Shown piece after piece: positions 1 through 6,226 of a stretch of 12,578 nucleotides of DNA. The DNA comes from JAHJFW01 sp038065635 (lineage in GTDB: Bacteria > Patescibacteriota > Patescibacteriia > 2-12-FULL-60-25), in NCBI GenBank assembly GCA_038065635.1, contig JBBTQP010000093.1:1-12578 (forward strand), in the 5' to 3' direction. A model generated the notes under the pieces. It ran no database searches. It was not told the origin of the DNA and was given only the letters and a program-made list of their open reading frames with translations. Numbering within the stretch: position 1 is the first letter of the stretch; each line of letters begins with the position of its first letter. The position numbers were made by a program, and so were the translations under genes.

Positions 1-54
1 TCGCAATGACAGTTGATTAGATTGCCGCGTCGTTGCTACTCCTCGCAATGACAG
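1..54. repeat. Dispersed-repeat fragment at the left edge
   Basis: The 12-mer TCGCAATGACAG occurs at 1-12 and again at 43-54, separated by about 30 bases that include ATTGCCGCGTCGTTGCTACT. On the other strand this reads as the 'TCATTGCGAGGAG...AGCAACGACGCGGCAAT' type of intergenic repeat that I recognise from many environmental bacterial genomes. The element is cut by the window edge, so its full extent is unknown. No coding role is seen. Confidence 0.6.
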
Positions 55-78
55 AATTATAGATAGACGTGCCATTCC

Positions 79-94
79 TGCTATAATTCCCTCA
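79..94 (+). promoter_or_regulatory. Extended -10 promoter, near-leaderless start
   Basis: A perfect TATAAT at 82-87 is preceded by TG one base upstream (79-80), giving the extended -10 form TGnTATAAT. No good -35 hexamer lies 16-19 bp upstream, which fits an extended -10 promoter. Transcription would begin at about 94-95, so the ATG at 95 would be at or within a base or two of the 5' end. There is no Shine-Dalgarno site, consistent with a leaderless mRNA. Confidence 0.6.
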
Positions 95-1945
95 ATGCTC
101 CGCCCTCGGATTTATTTTAAGTATCTTCTTGGCATAACGCTTTTATTGCCTGCGTTTTTCAGCGTCGCCATTAAACCCGCGCTCGCAACGTGTTGCAAGT
201 GCGTTCCAAAAGATTCTACGAACGTAAACGTTTGCATTGAAACCGGTCAAACCGATTGCGCCAAGTTGAAAGAAAGTAAAAACGCTTTCGTTAAAGAGAT
301 GAGTTGCACGCTCGTCGAAGGGTTGTGCAAATCCATAAACGAAGGTGGGGTGTGCACGCAGGGGCCGACGGAAGAAAGCGTGTACGCTCCAGCTGAATCG
401 GCTACTGCTGGAAAAGCTGCCGCCGCTTCAGGGCAGGCAGTAAGCGATTACCCCGCACCGACTCTTGGAGTTGCGATTCCTGGTTTACAATTCTCCAGCG
501 ATTTGGAATTTGTTGACGGCGAAATACGCGTGCCGTGGTTCGCGCAATACATCAGTGCGATCCACACTTACATAATTGGAATCTCGGTCGTAGTCGCGGC
601 GATCGCTATCGCATACGGCGGGATACTTTATATTGTCGGGTCCGCGGCTGGGACAATTCAAAAAGGAAAAACAGTGATTACGGACGCGATCATCGGGCTG
701 TTCCTTGTGCTGGGAGCATATACGATTCTAAGCGCAATAAACCAGGCCACGATTCAACCACGGTCTTTGAGCATTCCTACGATAAAACGCAAAGAAGGTC
801 TCCAGTCTGTTAACTTGAGTTACAAAATCGAAGGTGGAAAAGTCCAGGTTACGGCAACGCCGGAAGCGCTACCCGGAGATAGCGCTCCTATTACTCCTTC
901 TAACCAATCCTCGCTGGCTGACGACTTCAAAGCATTGCCTGGCGCTCCCCAGATTGAACCGGGTAGTGTAACTTTGCCGGACGCACCAGGCAGTAAAGGA
1001 TGGTTGCGCAATGGAAACTGCAATTTCGAACTCAATCAAGCCGGAAAACCTACTGCCTTATCAAAATACAAATGCGCTATTGAAGTTGTTTCGAAAGAGG
1101 AAGGCATTGATCCATGCTATCTTATAGCAATTCTGGCGCAAGAAACTTTTTTCATGAAACTCGATAGGGTTGTTCACGGAGAAGACGAACATGTTTTCAA
1201 AAAGGGAGGATATGGAGGTCGCGAGTATCCACCCTCTCGCTATGATTTTCTTATAAGTGGGAAAAGTTACAAGGAACTTAAAGGTATTGGGGGGGGATTC
1301 ACTTTTCCCCCATTATCAAAAGACAATCCTAACCCGATAGGCAAAAAGCAAAATGATGATTCTGTCGATATGACGAAGGAGGATTTAGGCCTGGATGGCC
1401 GTTTTGGTCACGCGATCGGGTTGGTGCAATCCATTCCTTCCGGTTGTCCAATCGAAAGAAATCGTAAACGTCGTCTTGAGCCATATTATGCCCTTAAGTC
1501 CGGCGCTCAGTGGGTAAGGTGCACGCTTGACCAATTAAAAGCGCTCGAGTATCAGAAATACCCGGGGACCATATACAACGTATTCCACCGTTGGGGGGGG
1601 CTTTATTCTGGAGACCCTGATGAGGCGAAAGACTCAACAATAGCTTGGGCTGCAAGAGCTTCCTCTGATATACTCATCGGTGCTCAGCGGGCATACGCGA
1701 ACTACTGCCTTAAACAAAAGAGTCCATACAATGCTATTCCCGTCCATCATATAAATATCTGCACTGGCGACCTTCCGTTGGATAAGGAAGCTTGCAAAGC
1801 ATACATTGAGGGCAACGTAGCTCCCCTCGTTCCCACGATAAAGGCAAAAACCGCATGTGCAATGAAAACGTTCGTGTCTATTTGTTTTGACAAGGCATTT
1901 CCGGTGGCCTGTAAAGCTCTGGACACGGTATGTAAATTGAGATAA
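95..1945 (+). CDS. T4SS pilin-like protein fused to a lytic-transglycosylase-like domain
   Basis: A 616-residue exported protein. A signal peptide covers residues 1-31 (cleavage after KPALA). An eight-cysteine module follows (C33, C34, C36, C47, C55, C71, C78, C87). The pilin core contains VPWFAQYISAI (146-156), a first membrane helix at about 152-184 ending in YGGILYIVGSA, a short GK-containing loop, and a second helix at about 193-215. This layout matches the VirB2/TrbC-like 'T4SS pilin' family common in Patescibacteria. After a Pro/Ser-rich linker, residues ~305-616 resemble a lytic transglycosylase: E350 in AILAQETFF is the candidate catalytic acid, and GHAIGLVQSIP (438-448) resembles the family's GxxGLMQ segment. 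Inferred role: a wall-remodelling subunit anchored in or assembled at the membrane. The start is set by the signal peptide and adjoining promoter. It is first of three paralogous genes. Two runs of eight G (1289-1296, 1593-1600) lie in the hydrolase part. Pilin core confident, enzyme class moderate. Confidence 0.8.
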   Translation: MLRPRIYFKYLLGITLLLPAFFSVAIKPALATCCKCVPKDSTNVNVCIETGQTDCAKLKESKNAFVKEMSCTLVEGLCKSINEGGVCTQGPTEESVYAPAESATAGKAAAASGQAVSDYPAPTLGVAIPGLQFSSDLEFVDGEIRVPWFAQYISAIHTYIIGISVVVAAIAIAYGGILYIVGSAAGTIQKGKTVITDAIIGLFLVLGAYTILSAINQATIQPRSLSIPTIKRKEGLQSVNLSYKIEGGKVQVTATPEALPGDSAPITPSNQSSLADDFKALPGAPQIEPGSVTLPDAPGSKGWLRNGNCNFELNQAGKPTALSKYKCAIEVVSKEEGIDPCYLIAILAQETFFMKLDRVVHGEDEHVFKKGGYGGREYPPSRYDFLISGKSYKELKGIGGGFTFPPLSKDNPNPIGKKQNDDSVDMTKEDLGLDGRFGHAIGLVQSIPSGCPIERNRKRRLEPYYALKSGAQWVRCTLDQLKALEYQKYPGTIYNVFHRWGGLYSGDPDEAKDSTIAWAARASSDILIGAQRAYANYCLKQKSPYNAIPVHHINICTGDLPLDKEACKAYIEGNVAPLVPTIKAKTACAMKTFVSICFDKAFPVACKALDTVCKLR

Positions 1946-1958
1946 CTCTTTCGACGAA

Positions 1959-3107
1959 ATGAAAAAAAAATCCGCGGTCACAATAATCACTTGTTTGGCG
2001 CTATTTTGCTCTGCGCAAATATCAAATGCGCAAGAAAAAGCCGAGCCACCGACTCTCGGAGTTCAAATCCCCGGTTTGGAGTTCGCGACGATACTTTATC
2101 CAAAAGGTGGATTTCTTGATGTCCCGTGGCTCTCTCAATATATCGCAGCCATCGCGCAATATCTCTTCGGCATATCCTTCGTAGCGGCGGCCGTTATGAT
2201 CGTATACGGCGGCTTTCTTCTCATCGTTGGCTCCGCTACTCCGGCAATCAAGCGCGGAAAAGAAATAATCCGCGATGCGCTTATCGGCCTACTTGTTCTA
2301 ATAGGTTCTTATATTATTTTGCAGACTGTAAATCCTGAAACACTGGCTCTCAAGGCACTGAAAGTCCCAGTCGTCAAGAATATCCCCGCCGAAGAAGGCG
2401 ATGCGCCAGCCGTCGTTCAAGAACAAAAAAAAAGCGTTCCCCAAGGCGGATCCGTCAATCAAGGACAGGAAAACCCTATGCCATCCAGCGGATCCTTCAA
2501 GTTTCCCGAAGCGGTATGTCGAGCATACGAGACAAGCAAGGGTAGCGGCCAGCTCTGCAAGAACTTGTGCGATGGCTGTAAACCTATAGCGAATCTACCC
2601 CCTCCCCCGCCGGATATGGCTCAGCCGAGCGATCTGGCATGGAGCCCGCCAAACAGCCCTGGGCTAAAAAGTTCTGCGTGGGTACGCAAGGAGGTTGTCG
2701 CGCATCTGGTAGCCGCGGGGCAAGCCGCGCAGAATTGGCCCGGAGGCCCATATACTATATTGCTCAAAGAGGGATACCGCCCGTTTAAAAACCAGGTTAT
2801 TGGCGCTTGCCAAATCTATTGTGGCGGCGAAGGCGTCGTAGGGGAAAACGTAGCCACTCCCGGCGGTTCGAATCATGGTGCCGGAGTCGCGATTGACCTC
2901 GAGCTATGGAAAGACAAAACAAAACTTACCACCGCAGGCAGAAAAAAAACGCAAACGAAAGATACGACAAAGGAAAACGCGAAGCTTCTACAGGACATAA
3001 TGTCCTCCGTAGGGTTTGTTCGCTATTGCTCCGAAGTTTGGCATTTTGAATGGGGTACCGATAGCTTTGGGAAACGAAGTAAAAATTGCCCTTGGCCACC
3101 AGAGTGA
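1959..3107 (+). CDS. T4SS pilin-like protein fused to an M15 (VanY/DdpX-type) zinc peptidase
   Basis: A 382-residue exported protein starting 13 bp after the previous gene, with no clear Shine-Dalgarno site. Residues 1-24 are a signal peptide (cleavage after ISNA). The pilin core has VPWLSQYIAAI (55-65), membrane helices at about 61-93 and 103-124, and the YGG...GSA signature shared with both neighbours. The linker is rich in Gln, Ser and Pro, with five prolines at 214-218 and four cysteines at 187-207. The C-terminal domain has the M15 layout: EGYRP (271-275), S-x-H-x-x-G-x-x-x-D with zinc ligands H306 and D313, then E359 (catalytic base) and ligand H362 in EVWHFEW. Families of this type are D-Ala-D-Ala carboxypeptidases, dipeptidases or L,D-endopeptidases of wall peptides, and the exact bond cannot be read here. 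All metal ligands are intact, so activity is likely. It lacks the N-terminal eight-cysteine module. An A9 run at 2425-2433 sits in the linker. Confidence 0.85.
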   Translation: MKKKSAVTIITCLALFCSAQISNAQEKAEPPTLGVQIPGLEFATILYPKGGFLDVPWLSQYIAAIAQYLFGISFVAAAVMIVYGGFLLIVGSATPAIKRGKEIIRDALIGLLVLIGSYIILQTVNPETLALKALKVPVVKNIPAEEGDAPAVVQEQKKSVPQGGSVNQGQENPMPSSGSFKFPEAVCRAYETSKGSGQLCKNLCDGCKPIANLPPPPPDMAQPSDLAWSPPNSPGLKSSAWVRKEVVAHLVAAGQAAQNWPGGPYTILLKEGYRPFKNQVIGACQIYCGGEGVVGENVATPGGSNHGAGVAIDLELWKDKTKLTTAGRKKTQTKDTTKENAKLLQDIMSSVGFVRYCSEVWHFEWGTDSFGKRSKNCPWPPE

Positions 3108-3132
3108 CCCTCCGTATAAAAAAAATCATTTC

Positions 3133-4659
3133 ATGATCCACGTTCGTATTTACATCATTGCATTCCTAGCGTCATTAACAATGACGACGTTCGTTGTCAC
3201 CCCAGCGCTCGCTCAAAATTGTTGCAAATGCACCTCGTCCTCTCCGCCTGCAAATAATATATGCATCACAACTACCGCGACAGATTGCGCGAAGATGCCG
3301 GCGGAAAGTAAAAACGCTAATGTAAAAAAATTGAATTGCGCCAAATTGAACGACGCTAAATGCAAAAAAGTAGCTGAAAACGGTGAATGTATTGTAGGCC
3401 CCACGAATGAGCTGAAATATAATATAACGCCAAAAACTTCCAATGATCCTCAAAAATACGAACCGGCGCAATCACCTGTCCTGAATATCGATATTCCTGA
3501 CCTATCATTCTCTAATGCCGTCGTAGATGGTCAAATCATTAAATTCCCGTGGTTTCCACAATACGTTGCTGCAATTAATAAATACCTAATTGGGATCGTG
3601 GCTGTAGCGGCGGCTATCATGATTGTATATGGAGGAACGTTATATATTATCGGCTCAGCCGCCAGTAAAGTTACAAAAGGAAAAACCATCATCAAAGATT
3701 CGATTATCGGTCTAATTATTCTCGTAAGCGCAGTAACGATTCTTTGGACCGTGAATCCGGATACGGCTCAAATAAAATCAATCGAAACAATAAATATTAA
3801 GAAAATTCAACTCATTCCTGAAACAACCGTTAGGGAAGCGCAAGATCTTGTAAAAAAAACTAATTTCAAACCGGATACTATTGTAAAAAAAGCATTGGAA
3901 AAAAATCCGTCCACTGCTCCACCAAAAACAACGGGTCTACCTTCAATAAAATATCTTTCTTCGGCCATTGTTAGCCCGGCGCTAGCTGGAACAATATCTC
4001 CAGAGCCGGAATCTTCTTTAGACGGCCGCATGAAAATTGACGGCATCGACCTATACAAAATAGTAAAAGATATTTCACTTAATAACGACAATCAATTCGG
4101 TGTCAAGATTGATCCCTGTATTCTATGGGGGAGTATTATGCACGAATCCGGTGGCGGTCAACTTAATTCGATAGGTCATGATGAAAATACGGAATATAGC
4201 GATCAAAGAAAAATCTTCCTACAATATCCAAACAAAACTTACCTAAAAAAAGAGCTTCGTGGCAGCAAAACCATGAATGACGATGCGGAAATTACAATTA
4301 CACCGCCGAACGCAGGTTTGGATATGCGATTTTCACACGGCGTAGGACCCAGTCAATGCACTCCTGTTCCTCCAGGAAAACAATTTTATTGTAAAGGAGA
4401 AGATGGATTTTTTGGCGTACAGGTTGATGATCGTTGTTTTACAATTCCATTACTCCTCACATGGGAAGGAGGACTCGAATGCTTAGTAAAACGAATGGCG
4501 TCAAAATCGAAACAGGGTTCGCCGCTAAGTGTCTGTGAAGCATATTGCGGTTTTGCCGGATGGGTTTGCGGCCCAACCTGCATGAAGCATCCATTAATCA
4601 AGAAAAAAGTTGCGCTCTACGAGCTTTGTAATTTCAAATTTCAAAAGCAGGCTAGGTAA
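3133..4659 (+). CDS. T4SS pilin-like protein fused to an SLT-type lytic transglycosylase domain
   Basis: A 508-residue exported protein and paralogue of the first gene. The ATG at 3133 begins a good signal peptide (1-27, cleavage after TPALA). The frame stays open back to a TTG at 3016, but that would overlap the previous gene and bury the signal peptide, so it is rejected. After the signal come eight cysteines (C30, C31, C33, C44, C52, C69, C77, C86) in nearly the same spacing as the first gene. The pilin core has FPWFPQYVAAI (138-148) and membrane helices at about 144-176 and 187-206. A basic linker leads to a transglycosylase-like domain: E338 within IMHESGGG is the classic ESGG catalytic motif, and FSHGVGPSQCTP (400-411) matches the GxxGxxQ segment. 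Expected chemistry is non-hydrolytic cleavage of the MurNAc-GlcNAc bond. The gene looks more A+T-rich than its neighbours by eye. It probably ends the operon, although no intrinsic terminator is visible. Confidence 0.82.
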   Translation: MIHVRIYIIAFLASLTMTTFVVTPALAQNCCKCTSSSPPANNICITTTATDCAKMPAESKNANVKKLNCAKLNDAKCKKVAENGECIVGPTNELKYNITPKTSNDPQKYEPAQSPVLNIDIPDLSFSNAVVDGQIIKFPWFPQYVAAINKYLIGIVAVAAAIMIVYGGTLYIIGSAASKVTKGKTIIKDSIIGLIILVSAVTILWTVNPDTAQIKSIETINIKKIQLIPETTVREAQDLVKKTNFKPDTIVKKALEKNPSTAPPKTTGLPSIKYLSSAIVSPALAGTISPEPESSLDGRMKIDGIDLYKIVKDISLNNDNQFGVKIDPCILWGSIMHESGGGQLNSIGHDENTEYSDQRKIFLQYPNKTYLKKELRGSKTMNDDAEITITPPNAGLDMRFSHGVGPSQCTPVPPGKQFYCKGEDGFFGVQVDDRCFTIPLLLTWEGGLECLVKRMASKSKQGSPLSVCEAYCGFAGWVCGPTCMKHPLIKKKVALYELCNFKFQKQAR

Positions 4660-4689
4660 AACTCAAAAACACAACATAGTTCTCTTTAT

Positions 4690-4739
4690 TATACTCCGTT
4701 CTCTTGTCTTTCAATCCGCGCCCGTGTCATCCTACGGGC
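4690..4739 (+). promoter_or_regulatory. radA promoter -10 and start-proximal hairpin
   Basis: TATACT at 4690-4695 is a good -10 box, but no convincing -35 is seen at 16-19 bp. Transcription would start near 4702, leaving a leader of about 38 nt. That leader ends in a hairpin, GCCCGT (4720-4725) pairing with ACGGGC (4734-4739) across an 8-nt loop, which directly abuts the ATG at 4740. There is no Shine-Dalgarno site. The hairpin could affect start-codon access, but this is inference. Confidence 0.45.
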
Positions 4740-6119
4740 ATGTCCAAAACCCCTCTCTATATCTGCTCGAAATGCGACGCGCAATTTCCTAAATGGGCCG
4801 GGCGGTGTACTGCTTGCGGAGGATGGGGAACGGTGGGGCAAGGAGAGGAATTGGGTGACGTAGGGGCGCATGGTAATGCGCCCAATCGGGGGAAGGGCGG
4901 ATCACCATCCGCCCCTACAATATCCTTCGCGGAAACCGCGAAGATATCTCATGCAACTCTAAATCCAACCGGCATCTCAGCGCTCGACGAAGTTCTTGGC
5001 GGCGGGCTGGTGGACGGATCCGTGACGCTCGTTGCCGGTGAACCCGGGATCGGAAAATCAACGCTTCTCGCGCAACTCGGACTCACGCTCGCGGCATCGG
5101 GAAAAACCGTGCTGTACGTGACGGGCGAAGAATCGCCGTCTCAAATCAAACGACGACTTGATCGCCTTTGTTCTTCTATACCGACGTCGTTTCATTTTCT
5201 AGATCACACGGACGCGGACGTGATAGCGGCGACTATCGAGAAAAATAAGCCCTCTCTTACGATCGTAGACTCAATCCAATCCCTTCGCTGTGCGGAAATG
5301 TCCGGTGAGGCCGGAAGCGTGGGACAGGTAAAGGCGTGCGCCGCGACAATAACCGGAGCGGCAAAAGTTTCTCATGCACCGGTTATACTTGTCGGCCAAG
5401 TCACAAAGGACGGAGACGTTGCAGGGCCGCGCGTTCTGGAACACGTTGTGGATACAGTTTTGTTTCTGGAAGGCGACAGCCAACATCGATATCGCCTACT
5501 CCGCGCGCTAAAACATCGCTTCGGCCCAACGGACGAAGTCGCGCTTTTCACGATGACGGAACGCGGACTTACTGCCGTGGAAGACGCGTCGTCCGAACTT
5601 CTCAGAGATCGAGCTCATGGCGTTTCAGGATCATCAGTCACCTGTCTCTTAGAAGGACACCGTCCGATGCTTTTAGAAATCCAAGCGCTCGTGTCCCCTG
5701 CCGGCTACGGAACTCCGGTGAGACGAGGAACGGGTGTGGATACTACGCGACTTGGGATGTTGCTGGCAGTGCTTGCGCGACGAGCCGGACTTTCCGCACT
5801 GGAGAAAGATATTTACGCAAACGCGGCTGGAGGAATCGACGCGCGAGATCCAAGCGTGGATCTCGCGATTTGCGCCGCGATCGCGAGCGCTCTGAAAGAC
5901 GCGCCGCTAGATCCGCGCCTCGCGCTATTCGGAGAAGTGGGGCTTGGAGGAGAGCTTCGACCGGTAGGATTGCCGGAATCGCGACTGAAAGAGATGGCAC
6001 GACTAGGATTTACGACAGCGATCGTACCAAAGGGACAGGGGAAGCTGGCGCCGAGGGGTATGGAGGTTAAGGAGGCGGCGAGTCTGAAAGAGGCGTTTAC
6101 GATTTTACGGATTGTTTGA
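4740..6119 (+). CDS. radA: DNA repair protein RadA (Sms)
   Basis: A 459-residue RadA/Sms, a RecA-like ATPase that drives branch migration during recombinational repair. Domains in order: an N-terminal zinc finger with C9, C12, C23 and C26; a RecA-type ATPase with Walker A GEPGIGKST (100-108) and Walker B-like LTIVDSIQ (173-180); the RadA signature at 258-262, which reads KHRFG rather than the usual KNRFG; and a Lon-protease-like C-terminal domain (about 310-459) ending in the usual GEVGLGGELRPV segment. The start is the ATG at 4740, just before the zinc finger; an in-frame TTG at 4704 would add 12 residues that do not look like RadA. Residues 41-60 are encoded by an inserted-looking palindromic repeat. 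Length is normal for the family. The gene is transcribed toward recG. Confidence 0.95.
   Translation: MSKTPLYICSKCDAQFPKWAGRCTACGGWGTVGQGEELGDVGAHGNAPNRGKGGSPSAPTISFAETAKISHATLNPTGISALDEVLGGGLVDGSVTLVAGEPGIGKSTLLAQLGLTLAASGKTVLYVTGEESPSQIKRRLDRLCSSIPTSFHFLDHTDADVIAATIEKNKPSLTIVDSIQSLRCAEMSGEAGSVGQVKACAATITGAAKVSHAPVILVGQVTKDGDVAGPRVLEHVVDTVLFLEGDSQHRYRLLRALKHRFGPTDEVALFTMTERGLTAVEDASSELLRDRAHGVSGSSVTCLLEGHRPMLLEIQALVSPAGYGTPVRRGTGVDTTRLGMLLAVLARRAGLSALEKDIYANAAGGIDARDPSVDLAICAAIASALKDAPLDPRLALFGEVGLGGELRPVGLPESRLKEMARLGFTTAIVPKGQGKLAPRGMEVKEAASLKEAFTILRIV
4860..4918. repeat. Cloverleaf-like palindromic repeat inside radA, in frame
   Basis: Perfect 9-bp terminal inverted repeats, GTAGGGGCG (4860-4868) and CGCCCCTAC (4910-4918), enclose two hairpins. 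One is GGGCGCAT/ATGCGCCC (4864-4871 with 4876-4883, loop 4872-4875). The other is GGGCGGAT/ATCCGCCC (4895-4902 with 4907-4914, loop 4903-4906). The arms compete with or stack on the outer stem, giving a three-way or cloverleaf fold. The element resembles 'GTAGGGGCG...CGCCCCTAC' repeats that are normally intergenic. Here it is read in frame, starting on a codon boundary, as about 20 Gly/Pro/Ala-rich residues between RadA's zinc finger and ATPase domain. Confidence 0.8.
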
Positions 6120-6124
6120 ATTAT

Positions 6125-6213
6125 CCCCCTCCTTACGAAGGAGGGGTTAGGGGAGGTCTCTTCCGCGAGTTCGGGCTCGACCCCCTCTAACTCCCCCTTC
6201 GTAAGGGGGAGGA
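6125..6213. repeat. Inverted pair of C/G-rich repeats between convergent radA and recG
   Basis: Two hairpins face each other: CCCCTCCTT/AAGGAGGGG (6126-6134 with 6138-6146) and CTCCCCCTT/AAGGGGGAG (6191-6199 with 6203-6211). The segments inside them, GTTAGGGGAGGTC (6146-6158) and GACCCCCTCTAAC (6179-6191), are near-complementary. The whole block is therefore one larger imperfect palindrome made of two inverted copies of the same roughly 35-bp unit. It fills most of the gap between the radA and recG stops. It may act as a two-way transcription block, but there is no U-tract, so this is not a textbook intrinsic terminator. The sequence resembles dispersed intergenic repeats. Confidence 0.7.
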
Positions 6214-6226
6214 TTGAACAGTGAAA

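Noticed and set aside
3016..3132. Longer N-terminus for the third pilin fusion from TTG 3016
   Set aside because: It would overlap the preceding gene by 92 bases and place 39 residues before a good signal peptide.
95..4659. A complete type IV secretion locus
   Set aside because: Only pilin-like fusion proteins are present; no VirB4 ATPase, VirB6, VirB8-10 or coupling protein is in the window.
5336..6070. A 244-residue open frame on + inside radA
   Set aside because: It lies in another frame of a fully conserved radA, is extremely Arg/Ser-rich and has no domain signal, as expected for an out-of-frame reading of GC-rich DNA.
6125..6213. CRISPR-like repeat pair
   Set aside because: There are only two units, they are inverted rather than direct, and no spacer series or cas gene is present.
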